Assembly (NCBI GenBank): GCA_002336895.1
Contig: DDFC01000035.1
Span: 319,741 to 383,740 of the forward strand
DNA from: Verrucomicrobiaceae bacterium UBA1938
Lineage (GTDB): Bacteria > Verrucomicrobiota > Verrucomicrobiia > Verrucomicrobiales > Verrucomicrobiaceae
Reading direction: 5' to 3'
Length of the DNA: 64,000 nt
Both the position numbers and the translations under genes were made by a program. This document shows positions 8,078 to 17,055 of this stretch, one piece after another; the first letter of the stretch is position 1, and every line of letters starts with the position of its first letter. The notes below the pieces were generated by a model. The model had not been told where the DNA came from. It saw only the letters and a program-made list of their open reading frames with translations, and searched no databases.

Positions 8078-9481
8078 TCAGACAAGACCGCGAATGGGCT
8101 CGCCGCGTGAGACGACATTAAGGAGGCCCTGAGGGAGACCATCGGTGACACGTGCCATGCCGACATCCACGAGTGTGTGCATGATGGTGCTGATCAGGTC
8201 GGGGATGGTGACGGGCTGGGAGGCGGGTTCGCCGCCATTGCGTGAACTCTGGCCGATGACCTGGCCCATTTTGAGACCGCCGCCATAGATCATGAGCGGG
8301 GCGAGGCCACCCCAGTGGTCGCGGCCGCCTTTGAGATTGATCTTGGGAGAGCGGCCCATTTCGCCGCAGCAAACGAGCATGATTTTATCCCGCAGGCCAC
8401 GAGACTCGATGTCCTCGATCAATGCGGAGACGGCATGATCAAAAGGGCGGCCGACATAGTCCATGCCAGTGCGGCAGGGGGCATTGTTGTTGTCCGCATG
8501 CATGTCCCAGACAAAGCTGGTGGTGACGGTGACGAAGCCGCAGCCACGCTCGCAAAGGCGCCGGGCTAAGAGGAGCAACTTGCCGAGAGAGGCGGCGTTG
8601 TCGGCGTAGTGGTCGCGGTTGTTCCACTCGGTGCTGATGCGGTCCTTGGGCAAAAGGGGCGCTGTGTCATAGCGGGCGATGAGACGAGGATCTTCCCTGG
8701 AAAGATCAAAGGCGTCTGAGACTCCACGACGCAGCACATCAAAGGCAAGCGCCTGAAACTCGGACATGCCAGCCACGGACTGGCAGGCGTCCATGGTGCG
8801 CTTCCAGTGGTCCAGCGATGTCAGGAGAGCGCGGCGATCATCCAAGCGGCTCTGGAGCATGCTCAGCGTCATGTCTGCCTGAGCACCGCTGCCCGCACCT
8901 GGAACAAAGGGCTGGTAGGTGGAGCCAAGCTCTCCGCTGGAAGTGAAGTCGCCGAATGTTTTGATGACGGGCCTGGCTGCAGGCGCAACAGCCTGAGGGA
9001 AGAGCGCCACATTCGTCGGCATGGCGCTGCCCTGGCGCAGAGGTCCGGCCATGCGGGAATAGAGAGAGCCCAAGTTTGCCTTAAGCGTGTCCTTGCCGAC
9101 GATGGTCTTGATGTCGTGCACGGAGTCTCCGGTGACGAAGGAGCGCACGATGCTGAATTTATCCGCCAATCTGGCCAACCTCTCAAAAGTGCTGCCGAAA
9201 GTGACTCCTGGGAGCGAGGTTTTGATCTCGCCCGTGACGCTGCGGATTTCGGAGGGTGCATCCATCTTGGGATCAAAGGTCTCGAACTGAGACGGCCCGC
9301 CGTGCATGAAGAGGAAGATGACGGATTTGTCCTTGAGGAGAGATTTTTTCGAGGCCGCCAGGGACTTGAGAGCCATGAGATCTCCGAGCGCAAGGCCACC
9401 CAGCCCCAGCCCGCCGATGCGCAGGAAATCGCGCCGCTGCAGGCGGGAGGAACCCAGGCTGAGGTCGGAAAAGGTGAGCAT
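8078..9481 (-). CDS. DUF1501 protein, Tat-exported, sulfatase-like fold
   Basis: A protein of 467 residues of the DUF1501 family, abundant in Planctomycetota and Verrucomicrobiota and structurally related to alkaline phosphatase/sulfatase proteins. Its biochemical role is not established. The ATG at 9481 precedes a twin-arginine signal (RRDFLRIGGLGLGGLALG, residues 16-33), so export as a folded protein is expected. Family blocks are FLFMHGGPSQFETFDPK, VTTSFVWDMHADN and GEMGRSP followed by GRDHWG. DUF1501 genes usually sit beside a DUF1549/DUF1553 cytochrome-type partner. Here the neighbours are an HMA protein and a divergent M1 aminopeptidase, so this copy is an orphan within the window. A PSCyt-type gene appears only at the far right end. 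Confidence 0.85.
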   Translation of the reverse strand: MLTFSDLSLGSSRLQRRDFLRIGGLGLGGLALGDLMALKSLAASKKSLLKDKSVIFLFMHGGPSQFETFDPKMDAPSEIRSVTGEIKTSLPGVTFGSTFERLARLADKFSIVRSFVTGDSVHDIKTIVGKDTLKANLGSLYSRMAGPLRQGSAMPTNVALFPQAVAPAARPVIKTFGDFTSSGELGSTYQPFVPGAGSGAQADMTLSMLQSRLDDRRALLTSLDHWKRTMDACQSVAGMSEFQALAFDVLRRGVSDAFDLSREDPRLIARYDTAPLLPKDRISTEWNNRDHYADNAASLGKLLLLARRLCERGCGFVTVTTSFVWDMHADNNNAPCRTGMDYVGRPFDHAVSALIEDIESRGLRDKIMLVCCGEMGRSPKINLKGGRDHWGGLAPLMIYGGGLKMGQVIGQSSRNGGEPASQPVTIPDLISTIMHTLVDVGMARVTDGLPQGLLNVVSRGEPIRGLV

Positions 9482-9565
9482 GACCCGCTTTATACGGCGA
9501 CGGGAGGGGGCTCCTTCCTGATTGTGCTTGCCTCCCACGGTGGTGTTCGGGATGGTCGCAACATC

Positions 9566-12184
9566 ATGCGCATCCATCGTTCTCTTCTCGTCCTCGGATT
9601 GCTGACCCTCGGAGCCGCCGCCGATTCGACTGAGTGCCTGCACTGCAACAAGCAGCTGATGCCGCAGCCGCTGAAGCTGATCCCCGGACGGAAATACGCC
9701 AGGGACCGGCGCGCTGACATCATGCATGTGAAGCTGGATGTGACGCCGGACTTTGCCAAACGCACAGTCTCAGGCACGGCGACACTGCGCTTCAAGCCGA
9801 TAGCGCTGCCGCTGGACAAGCTGGAGCTGGATGCGGTGGATCTGCACATCCACTCCATCACTGCAACGGGAGCGCAGGTGGCGGAGCATCAGGTCACGGC
9901 GGACAAGCTGATCCTGACCTTTGCCAAGCCGATCGCGCCGGATGCGGAAGCGAGCGTGAGCATCACCTACGATGCACGGCCGGATCATGGCTTGTACTTC
10001 CGCACGCCGGAGATGGGCTACAATCAGGGAGACACACAGGTGTGGAGCCAGGGAGAGGCAGAGGAGCACCGCTTCTGGTTCCCGAGCCATGACTACCCCA
10101 ACGAGCGCTTCACCAGCGAGGTGATCTGTCATGTGCCGAAAGGCATGCAGGTCATCTCCAACGGCACGCTGCAAAGCGAGAAGGCGGAAGGAGAAGGACG
10201 GGTGGTGTTTCACTGGCTGCAGGACAAGCCGCATGTGAACTACCTGATCGCCCTGGCGGCGGGCTATTTCCACAAGCTGGAGGACAAGGCGGGCACACTG
10301 CCGCTGGCGCTGCTGGTGCCGCCCTCCCACAAGGATCAGGCGGCTAATGCTTTTACGGACACGCGCAGGATTATTGAGTTCTACCAGAAGGAGACCGGCG
10401 TGCCGTTTGCGTGGGACAAGTATTACCAGGTGTACTGCCTGGACTTCATCGCCGGCGGAATGGAAAACACGAGCTGCACGTTTGAAGCGGCGGACATGCT
10501 TTTTAACTCTGACACCGAGCAGCTGCGAAGCCTGCATGAGCTGGATGCGCATGAGACGGCGCATCAGTGGTTTGGCGATCTGGTGACCTGCCGTGACTGG
10601 GCGCACCTGTGGCTGAACGAGGGATTTGCCAGCTACTACACGATCCTCTACGAGGAGCAGAAGCTGGGTGCTAACGCGATGAAGTACGCCCTTTGGAAAG
10701 AGGCGCAGCAGGTGTTTCAAGCGAACGACACGAGGCCTATCGTGTGGCGTGACTACGGCGACCCAATGCAGCAGTTTGACTCGCGCGCCTACCCGAAAGG
10801 CGCGTGGGTGCTGCACATGCTGCGCAGCCAGCTTGGCCCGGATCTTTACCGTAAGTGCATCACGAAATATCTGGAGCGGCACCGCAACGGCATCGTGCGC
10901 ACGGAGGATCTGCAGGATGTGATTGAGGAAGTGAGCGGGCTGTCGTTTGACCAGTTTTTTGACCAGTGGCTGTTCCATGGGGGCGTACCAGAGCTGAAGA
11001 TCGACTACTCGTGGGATGCCGGAGCCAAGCTGGCAAAGATCACGGTGAGACAGACGCAGAAGCTGAGCGAGCAGGTGCGGCTTTTCCGCGTGCCGCTGCC
11101 CGTGGGGTTTGCGGTGGCGGGGCAGAAAGAGCTGCTGCGCTTCAAGGCGGATGTGAGCAAGGATGTGGAGGATTTTTATTTTCCCCTGCCCTCGCAGCCG
11201 GAACTGGTGCGCATTGATCCTGACTACACCGTGCTGGCGAAGATCAGCTTCACCCCGCCAGGGCCGCTGCTGGACCGGATGCTGCAGTCGGATGTGATTG
11301 GCAGGCTGCTGGCCATCGGGATGCTGGGAGAAAGCCACATCGACAAACTCGGCAAGGCTCTGCGCGAGGACAGCTTCTACGCCGTGCGTGCAGAGGCGGC
11401 CAGAGCGCTGGCAAAAATTTCCGAACCTGAGGCGCGCGCGGCACTCATCGCAGGCAGCAGCGGGCAGACGGATGCCCGTGCGCGCAGAGCCATCGTGCAG
11501 GCGCTGGCTGCGCTGAACACGCCGGAATCCCAGGCCACGCTGTGGCAGATGGCGCAGAGTGAGAAGAACCCCGACATCCTGGCCAGCATCATCGAATCCT
11601 GGGGCGCACGCCCCGGAGACAAGGAAGTGGCCGGAGCCCTCCGCAAGAACCTGAAGGGCAGCAGCTTTAATCACAGCCTGGAGATGGCCGCTGTCCGAGC
11701 CCTGCGCGCGCAGGACGATGAGTCTGCCGTGGCCGATGTGCTGAGCCGCCTGCAGGGGCTCAATGATCTCAGCGGGCGCTATGCAGGCAGCGCCTTTGAT
11801 GCGCTGGCATTCCTGGCCCGACGCCCCACCAACCCGCAGCGTGAAGCGGTGCGTGAGTTCCTGACAGCCAAGCTGAACGACCCGCGCACGTCCTGGCGCA
11901 TCGGCAGCGCGAAAGCCCTGGGCACGCTGCGTGATCCACGAGCACTGGCCGTGCTGGAACCGCTGATCCGGGGAGGTGCTGATGCCCCCATTGATCCAGT
12001 GCGTGAGGCCGCTGCCAAATCTGTGCAGGACATCCGCGCCAGCCTGGAGAGTCCTGCCGACTTGAAAAAGCTGTGGGATCGTGTGCAGCAACTGCAAAAG
12101 CAGTCTGAAGAACAACAGAAGGAAATCGAGGCCCTGCAAAAGAAAGGGCAGGCGGCCGCGCCGGTGAAAAAGGCAGCCAAGTAA
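9566..12184 (+). CDS. Secreted M1-family aminopeptidase with C-terminal HEAT-like repeats
   Basis: Zinc metallopeptidase that removes N-terminal residues from peptides. From the ATG at 9566 the product has 872 residues with a signal peptide (MRIHRSLLVLGLLTLGAAA). A CLHCNK motif follows directly. The substrate-anchoring exopeptidase motif is GGMEN near residue 296. The zinc motif is HETAH at 329-333 with the third ligand in LNEGFASY at E352. After the catalytic core, residues about 590-845 contain HEAT/PBS-lyase-like helical repeats of the VRAEAARALAKI type. The last 45 residues are a Gln/Glu/Lys-rich probable coiled coil. The repeats could bind a partner or substrate. It is divergent from the DUF1501 gene, and the zincin gene begins five bases after its stop. 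Confidence 0.9.
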   Translation: MRIHRSLLVLGLLTLGAAADSTECLHCNKQLMPQPLKLIPGRKYARDRRADIMHVKLDVTPDFAKRTVSGTATLRFKPIALPLDKLELDAVDLHIHSITATGAQVAEHQVTADKLILTFAKPIAPDAEASVSITYDARPDHGLYFRTPEMGYNQGDTQVWSQGEAEEHRFWFPSHDYPNERFTSEVICHVPKGMQVISNGTLQSEKAEGEGRVVFHWLQDKPHVNYLIALAAGYFHKLEDKAGTLPLALLVPPSHKDQAANAFTDTRRIIEFYQKETGVPFAWDKYYQVYCLDFIAGGMENTSCTFEAADMLFNSDTEQLRSLHELDAHETAHQWFGDLVTCRDWAHLWLNEGFASYYTILYEEQKLGANAMKYALWKEAQQVFQANDTRPIVWRDYGDPMQQFDSRAYPKGAWVLHMLRSQLGPDLYRKCITKYLERHRNGIVRTEDLQDVIEEVSGLSFDQFFDQWLFHGGVPELKIDYSWDAGAKLAKITVRQTQKLSEQVRLFRVPLPVGFAVAGQKELLRFKADVSKDVEDFYFPLPSQPELVRIDPDYTVLAKISFTPPGPLLDRMLQSDVIGRLLAIGMLGESHIDKLGKALREDSFYAVRAEAARALAKISEPEARAALIAGSSGQTDARARRAIVQALAALNTPESQATLWQMAQSEKNPDILASIIESWGARPGDKEVAGALRKNLKGSSFNHSLEMAAVRALRAQDDESAVADVLSRLQGLNDLSGRYAGSAFDALAFLARRPTNPQREAVREFLTAKLNDPRTSWRIGSAKALGTLRDPRALAVLEPLIRGGADAPIDPVREAAAKSVQDIRASLESPADLKKLWDRVQQLQKQSEEQQKEIEALQKKGQAAAPVKKAAK

Positions 12185-12189
12185 CTCCC

Positions 12190-12561
12190 ATGCGATTCCC
12201 CCGATTGCTAAACATGGCCACGCGTGTGGTCAAAGACGCGCTGCAAACGCTGCCCGAGGACATCCGGAACGAGGCTGCGGACTGCCGCATCGAGTTTGTG
12301 GAGATGGATTCCCTGATGGACACGGATGAGGATCTGGACCCCGATCTGCTGGGACTGTTTGAGGGCAATGCGCGATGTGATCCCCTGCCGGAATCACCGG
12401 ATGAAATGCCGCGCATCCTGCTCTTTCTGGACAACCTGTGGGACGAGTGCGGAGGAGACCTCACGATCTACCGGCATGAGGTACGCATCACGTTTCTCCA
12501 CGAACTTGGCCACTACCTCGGCCTGGACGAGGATGAGGTAGCGGCATTGGGACTGGCGTAG
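12190..12561 (+). CDS. Small zincin-like metallopeptidase (Zincin_1/PF06262 type)
   Basis: A 123-residue cytoplasmic protein whose C-terminal half carries HELGHYLGLDEDE. H104, E105, H108 and the downstream acidic D113 match the HExxHxxGxxE/D arrangement of the TTHA0227-like minimal zincin family. Upstream blocks IRNEAADCRIEFVE and LDPDLLGLFEG are also typical. The substrate is unknown in the family. It lies five bases after the M1 aminopeptidase stop and is probably cotranscribed. An internal ATG at 12214 is an alternative start. Confidence 0.8.
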   Translation: MRFPRLLNMATRVVKDALQTLPEDIRNEAADCRIEFVEMDSLMDTDEDLDPDLLGLFEGNARCDPLPESPDEMPRILLFLDNLWDECGGDLTIYRHEVRITFLHELGHYLGLDEDEVAALGLA

Positions 12562-12571
12562 CCAGCAGGGA

Positions 12572-13273
12572 CTAGCATTTGATGACCTGGGTGCTGGCGA
12601 TCAGGTCATGAATGCAGCGGCGATCCTCACGGAAGATGAAAAAGATGTCCGTGATCGAATAAAGCAAGCCGATCAAGGGGATGGCACCGATGATGCCATT
12701 CACAAAGCCGCGCAGGATCACCGCTTTGACGAAACCTGCATTCTGGCAGTCCGGGTGAGTCACGATACGGATTCCCAGCCATTTTTTCCCAAGGGTCTGC
12801 CCTTTCGTGCTGAGGAGCACCAGATTGTAAATGATCAGCGCCAGAAAGCCGATACCGGCCACAGCAAAGCCAATCTGGGCCCCACTCGTCAGTCCTTCCT
12901 GATGCTTGCCCTCAGCCATGCCCATGCTGAACATGGCAAAGAAGTAGGGCACCCCGACGACAACCATGGCCACCAGGGAATCCAACATGGCAGCACCAAG
13001 GCGCTGCCCCAGAGAGGCCAGCTCTCGTGCCGGAGCCATGGCTGAGGAAACCACATTGGCCTGAGGAGCCGCATAGGGGTTGAACTCAGACTGCAGAGCC
13101 GACGGCTGCGCAGAGCCCGCAAAGCGACCGCCAACAGGCTGCCAGTCCGCCATTCCCTCAGTCCAGAGCAGATCTGTGGACAAAATGCTGCCTGAAGCGA
13201 GGCCCGACTGAATGTCCTGTTCGGCATAAACCCCAAGCTGCTGACCATTGCGTGCGATGTGATATTGGCTCAT
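12572..13273 (-). CDS. GYF_2-RDD family membrane protein
   Basis: A 233-residue protein with two modules. Residues 1-50 (YHIARNGQQLGVYAEQDI, then LLWTEGMADWQPV) form a GYF_2 (DUF4339) domain, a small presumed protein-protein interaction fold. Residues about 85-233 form an RDD domain: several hydrophobic segments, the block ELASLGQRLGAAMLDS, then KGQTLGKKWLGIRIV. RDD proteins are membrane proteins of mostly unknown role; some are proposed transporters. The GYF_2-RDD fusion recurs in Verrucomicrobiota and Planctomycetota. The gene follows recR by 69 bp on the same strand. Confidence 0.8.
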   Translation of the reverse strand: MSQYHIARNGQQLGVYAEQDIQSGLASGSILSTDLLWTEGMADWQPVGGRFAGSAQPSALQSEFNPYAAPQANVVSSAMAPARELASLGQRLGAAMLDSLVAMVVVGVPYFFAMFSMGMAEGKHQEGLTSGAQIGFAVAGIGFLALIIYNLVLLSTKGQTLGKKWLGIRIVTHPDCQNAGFVKAVILRGFVNGIIGAIPLIGLLYSITDIFFIFREDRRCIHDLIASTQVIKC

Positions 13274-13342
13274 GGCCTGCGACAGTTAAAAATCACACCG
13301 AAAAGTCCAGTAAAGGATTTTCCAAACTGAATCTTTTTTATC

Positions 13343-13951
13343 CTAGCCCATCCTGCGCCGTCCATGCAGAGCCTGATAGAGAGTCAGCTCATCGACGTGA
13401 TCCAGTCCACCGCCGGCAGGCATGCCCTGAGCCAGGCGGGTAATGGAGATGCCGGCCGGACGCAGGAGGTCCGCGATGTAGCTGGCGGTGGCCTCCCCTT
13501 CGACATCCGAGCCGAGGGCGAGAATGACCTCTTCAGCATGCAGATCGCGCACACGGTGTACCAAGGCCTCCATGCGGAGGTCCTCAGGAGTTACATTGTC
13601 GAGTGGTGAAAGACGGCCACCGAGCACATGGTAGAGGCCCTGAAACGCCCCGGAGCGCTCCATGCGGAGCACGTCCGCCGCCTGCTCAACGACACAGAGC
13701 ATACGCTGCTGGCGGCGGGGATCATGACAGAGCTGGCAGTGGGAGTCGCTCTCGATGAAGAAGCCACAATCGGCACAGGCGATGATGCGCTCCCTGGCCT
13801 CCAGGAGGGTGTCTGACAACGCGGTGATGCGCTCGTCCCGCATCTGCAGCAGCCAGAGCATGAGCCGCTCTGCACTGCGCGGGCCGAGGCCGGGCAGCGA
13901 TTTGAGCTGGGCCACGAGACGCTGGATGGCGGGTGGGTAGTCGATGCGCAC
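13343..13951 (-). CDS. recR: Recombination protein RecR
   Basis: Component of the RecFOR pathway, which loads RecA onto SSB-coated gaps. The 202 residues show the N-terminal helix-hairpin-helix (LKSLPGLGPRSAERL), a four-cysteine zinc motif at C59, C62, C72 and C75, and a Toprim domain (VILALGSDVEGEATASYIADLL). The C-terminal block ITRLAQGMPAGGGLDHVDELTL ends the family. Length matches the usual 198-205. It lies 11 bp downstream of the pseudo-cyclase gene in a leftward set, and RecR has no obvious functional link to those neighbours. No dnaX or YbaB/EbfC gene, its common partners elsewhere, is adjacent. Confidence 0.95.
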   Translation of the reverse strand: MRIDYPPAIQRLVAQLKSLPGLGPRSAERLMLWLLQMRDERITALSDTLLEARERIIACADCGFFIESDSHCQLCHDPRRQQRMLCVVEQAADVLRMERSGAFQGLYHVLGGRLSPLDNVTPEDLRMEALVHRVRDLHAEEVILALGSDVEGEATASYIADLLRPAGISITRLAQGMPAGGGLDHVDELTLYQALHGRRRMG

Positions 13952-13962
13952 GGCGATGGTTG

Positions 13963-15252
13963 TCAGGTCGCGGCGAGTTTGCGCGCGTGTTTTGGCGTCT
14001 CTTTGCCGGAAGCGGGTTTGTCCTTCAGCGCCTGTTCGACGCGTTCGGTGAAGTGCTTGAGCGGCGGATCCTCACGCCCGTCGACGGCAGCGCTGGCAAA
14101 GCTTTCCTGAGCCTGCTTGAGATCTCCTTTGCGATACTGAACCACGCCCTGCCAGAAGGCATCGCGAGCAAGGGTTTCTGATTCTGAGAGGGAGCCTTTT
14201 TCGCCAAGGAGCTCATAGACCTCGCTCATCTGAGAGGCGGAGCCGGTGGCGCTCACCATATCCATGGGACGGACCTCGGCAGAGTCTTTCACGAGCGCGT
14301 AGGTTTTGGCACTGAGTAGCACGCGGCTTCCATAGTCGGCATTCAGCAGGCAAAGCTGGGCGGCGAAGTCGATCACATCCCCCACGGCGCTGAAGCTTTC
14401 AAAATGGTTGATGCCAAAGAGGCCGCAAACTGCGGGGCCGGAGCTGAAGGCCACGCCGATCTGCGCCTTCTTGCCAAAGCGCTGCTCGATCTCGCGAACC
14501 AAAGAGTCCACATGCGCGCGCAGCACTGCGGCTGCCTGCAAGGCGTGCAGAGCGTGGTGCTCATCTGACAGCGGGAAACCGAAGAAAACACGCACCTGAC
14601 GGGCATCGCAGTCGTCGAGATAGGCTCCGCGCGAAACGAGGAACTCCGTCATGCTGCGCTGAAAGTGCGTGGCCAGCTCTTCAAACTGCGGGGCTTCGAT
14701 TCCGGTGGAGAGCTCTGCATGATTCAGCAGGCGGCAGGTCAGCACAGTGATGTCGCGGCGCTCGGTCATTTTGGCGGGATTGTTCAGGTCCACCAGCTGC
14801 TCAAAGAGGCGCGAGGAAAGGCGGCCGACGAAGTAGTCGCGCATGACATGGCTGCGATAGGCATTGACCGAGCCACCGACGGCAATGCCCGCAATGCCAG
14901 CCAGCCAAAGAGCCACCGAACCGGAGACGGGCTCAAACAGGATGCCTGACATGGCCATGATGCAGGCAAAGGTGACCGTGAGGAAGGTGCCGCCGAGCAG
15001 GAAGGCGTAACGCCGCCACTGAGAGGGCATCTCGATGCAGACCCAGGCGCTGATGAAGGCCATGACGGTGTAGTAGCCGTACTGAAGCAAAACGGCTTTT
15101 TTGAGGCCGCCAGCAGGGAGAATGAAGCCACGGGCATAGAGGGCGGCAAACCAGTCGGCGGTGCTTTTGAAAAAGCCGAAGTGATACAAGGCCAGCATGG
15201 GGATGCAGACGAGCACCCCGATGAACATGGCGGCGGCATGGTTGCGATTCAT
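13963..15252 (-). CDS. Membrane protein with a degenerate class III nucleotidyl cyclase domain
   Basis: A 429-residue protein with about four hydrophobic N-terminal segments (roughly residues 8-26, 52-72, 83-104, 112-130), a cytoplasmic class III adenylate/guanylate cyclase-like domain (about 165-335) and a helical C-terminal tail. The domain aligns by eye with active cyclases, but both metal-binding aspartates are replaced by arginine (R174 in ITVLTCRL, R219 in DARQVRVFFG). The transition-state Asn and Arg are D295 and Q299 in AVGDVIDFAAQL. Catalysis is therefore not expected; a nucleotide-sensing or scaffolding role is inferred. Its ATG overlaps the stop of the ClpX-like gene by four bases (ATGA), which implies translational coupling. 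recR begins 11 bp downstream. Confidence 0.8.
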   Translation of the reverse strand: MNRNHAAAMFIGVLVCIPMLALYHFGFFKSTADWFAALYARGFILPAGGLKKAVLLQYGYYTVMAFISAWVCIEMPSQWRRYAFLLGGTFLTVTFACIMAMSGILFEPVSGSVALWLAGIAGIAVGGSVNAYRSHVMRDYFVGRLSSRLFEQLVDLNNPAKMTERRDITVLTCRLLNHAELSTGIEAPQFEELATHFQRSMTEFLVSRGAYLDDCDARQVRVFFGFPLSDEHHALHALQAAAVLRAHVDSLVREIEQRFGKKAQIGVAFSSGPAVCGLFGINHFESFSAVGDVIDFAAQLCLLNADYGSRVLLSAKTYALVKDSAEVRPMDMVSATGSASQMSEVYELLGEKGSLSESETLARDAFWQGVVQYRKGDLKQAQESFASAAVDGREDPPLKHFTERVEQALKDKPASGKETPKHARKLAAT

Positions 15253-16925
15253 GGGTTGGATGAGTCGGGGGTGATGTCGATGATGGTGGAGGCTGGCTGC
15301 GAGGGCTGATGACGGCAGGCGTTCACGACGAGATCGCTGACATATTTGTCCGGATTGGCGACAGCCTCAGCCGTGATGACAAAGCGAGTGAGCCCTGTGC
15401 TGCGAGTGACCAGCTTGAGGCCAAAGGGATAGTCTTTGAAGAGCCTGGCGCACAGGGCCTCCACGTGCATGCCCTCGCGCTGAGCGCGGGCGGCCAGGGC
15501 AGAGATGGCATCGCTTTCAAAATCGAGCGTCATGCCGTGATCTCGCTGGAAACGCTCGGCGAATGCCCGGACCTCTCCGGCATGAGCGGCGCCCAGTTCG
15601 CGGAGCTGGCCGGCGGCCTCGGCGCGGCAGCGGACAAGCGTCTGCTCAGGCTCAGTCACGAGCGCGCCATCCACCACGAGTTCCGGCAGGCCGAGGCTGG
15701 GCATTTCAAACTTAAAGTCCCGCAGCACACGCTCCCAGGCGGTGACGAGACCACGCGCGCCGGTCTTTTCATCCTCGGCACGGTGAGCGATCTCGCGCAG
15801 CGCATCATCCTTGAAGACGACCTTCACTCCATAGGCGGCGAACTCGCGCTCATACTGGCGGATGAGGCTGCCCTCGGAGTTTTTCATGATCTGGAACATG
15901 TCGTCAGCGCTGAGGGGATCGCAGACCACTCGCACGGGGAGGCGACCGATGAACTCAGCCTCGAAACCGTAGTCGATGAAGTCCCGGGTGCGCGCTTCAC
16001 GGAAGAGGTGCTCGGCGGCAGTGGACTTGGCATCCGCCGAGATGAAGCCGATGGATTTCCGATTGGTGCGCTTTTCGATGATCTTCTCCAGACCGCTGAA
16101 GGCACCGCTGACAATGAAGAGGATATTGCGCGTGTTCACGACCTCGCGGCCAGTGCGGCCTTTGCGGGTGTCGAACATCATCTGCATCTGGCTGCGGATG
16201 TCATTGGGGGCGTAGAGAGAGACCTCGGTCTCTTCCATGAGCTTGAGCAGGGCGGTCTGCACGCCGCGCCCGCTGACATCGCGCCCGAGGCGCTCGGGGC
16301 CGCTGCTGAGCTTGTCGATCTCGTCCAGATAGATGATGCCGTGTTCGGCCAGTTCGATGTCGCCATTGGCCTTGGCCACGAGGTCGCGCACGAGGTCATC
16401 CACATCTGCTCCGACGTAGCCGGTTTCGCTGAACTTGGTGGCGTCCGCCTTGACGAACGGCACACCGATGAGATCGGCGATGTGTTTGACGAGGTAGGTT
16501 TTTCCGACGCCGGTGGGGCCAATGATAATGACGTTCTGCTTGGAAAATTCGAGCCTGGAGACACCGGATTCGGCCGAGCGATCCTCGCGAAGCATGCGAG
16601 CGTGGTGGTAGTGGTCGCACACGGCGGTGGCCAGCACCTTTTTAGCCTCGTCCTGACGGATCACAAAGCGGTCCAGGTGCGCCTTGATGTCGGCGGGCCG
16701 CAGGGTGAACTCGAAGGCTTTGGCATTGTCCGGCTTGCTCTCCTCGACGGGCTTCTCCTCGCCATGCGGGATGGCGCGTGCGCCCGGGCCTTCGACGCGG
16801 GTAAAGAGCACCTGCCCGCCGAGGGTGTTTTTGATGAAATCCTCCAGCTTGCGCGTGATCTCCTCCGGACTGCCGGGGGCTTTGGGCTTTTCTGGCTCTG
16901 GAAATTCTGGCGGGTGATCGCTCAT
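15249..16925 (-). CDS. ClpX-like AAA+ ATPase without zinc domain, with extended C-terminus
   Basis: A 558-residue AAA+ unfoldase closely patterned on ClpX. Walker A GPTGVGKT is at 136-143, the substrate-gripping pore loop GYVG at 169-172, Walker B IIYLDE at 197-202, the ClpP-docking IGF tripeptide at 292-294, the EFIGRLP arginine-finger block at 324-330 and sensor 2 GAR at 389-391. The N-terminal four-Cys zinc domain of true ClpX is absent and replaced by about 70 Pro/Glu/Lys-rich residues. After the normal end (about 430) a further 130 residues look like a second copy of the small lid domain. The ATG at 16925 is preferred over longer GTG/ATG options that run into the argC promoter region. 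It may serve ClpP with its own adaptors, or act alone as an unfoldase. It is coupled by ATGA to the pseudo-cyclase gene. Confidence 0.85.
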   Translation of the reverse strand: MSDHPPEFPEPEKPKAPGSPEEITRKLEDFIKNTLGGQVLFTRVEGPGARAIPHGEEKPVEESKPDNAKAFEFTLRPADIKAHLDRFVIRQDEAKKVLATAVCDHYHHARMLREDRSAESGVSRLEFSKQNVIIIGPTGVGKTYLVKHIADLIGVPFVKADATKFSETGYVGADVDDLVRDLVAKANGDIELAEHGIIYLDEIDKLSSGPERLGRDVSGRGVQTALLKLMEETEVSLYAPNDIRSQMQMMFDTRKGRTGREVVNTRNILFIVSGAFSGLEKIIEKRTNRKSIGFISADAKSTAAEHLFREARTRDFIDYGFEAEFIGRLPVRVVCDPLSADDMFQIMKNSEGSLIRQYEREFAAYGVKVVFKDDALREIAHRAEDEKTGARGLVTAWERVLRDFKFEMPSLGLPELVVDGALVTEPEQTLVRCRAEAAGQLRELGAAHAGEVRAFAERFQRDHGMTLDFESDAISALAARAQREGMHVEALCARLFKDYPFGLKLVTRSTGLTRFVITAEAVANPDKYVSDLVVNACRHQPSQPASTIIDITPDSSNP

Positions 16926-17055
16926 GGGGAAACTGACAGTGCGCGAGGCGAAGCCTGCTGACAAGCGGCACGATGCATGCTCCGCGCATGACAAGAAATG
17001 CTCTTTTTCAGGGTTGCACGGACCTTTTGACATTTCATACTCCGCCCCCCGCATT

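Noticed and set aside
9770..12139. A 789-codon open frame antisense to the M1 aminopeptidase
   Set aside because: It mirrors a gene with clear catalytic motifs, has no domain of its own, and such frames are common opposite GC-rich genes.
15309..16961. A 550-codon open frame antisense to the ClpX-like gene
   Set aside because: The ClpX motifs are all on the minus strand; this product has none.
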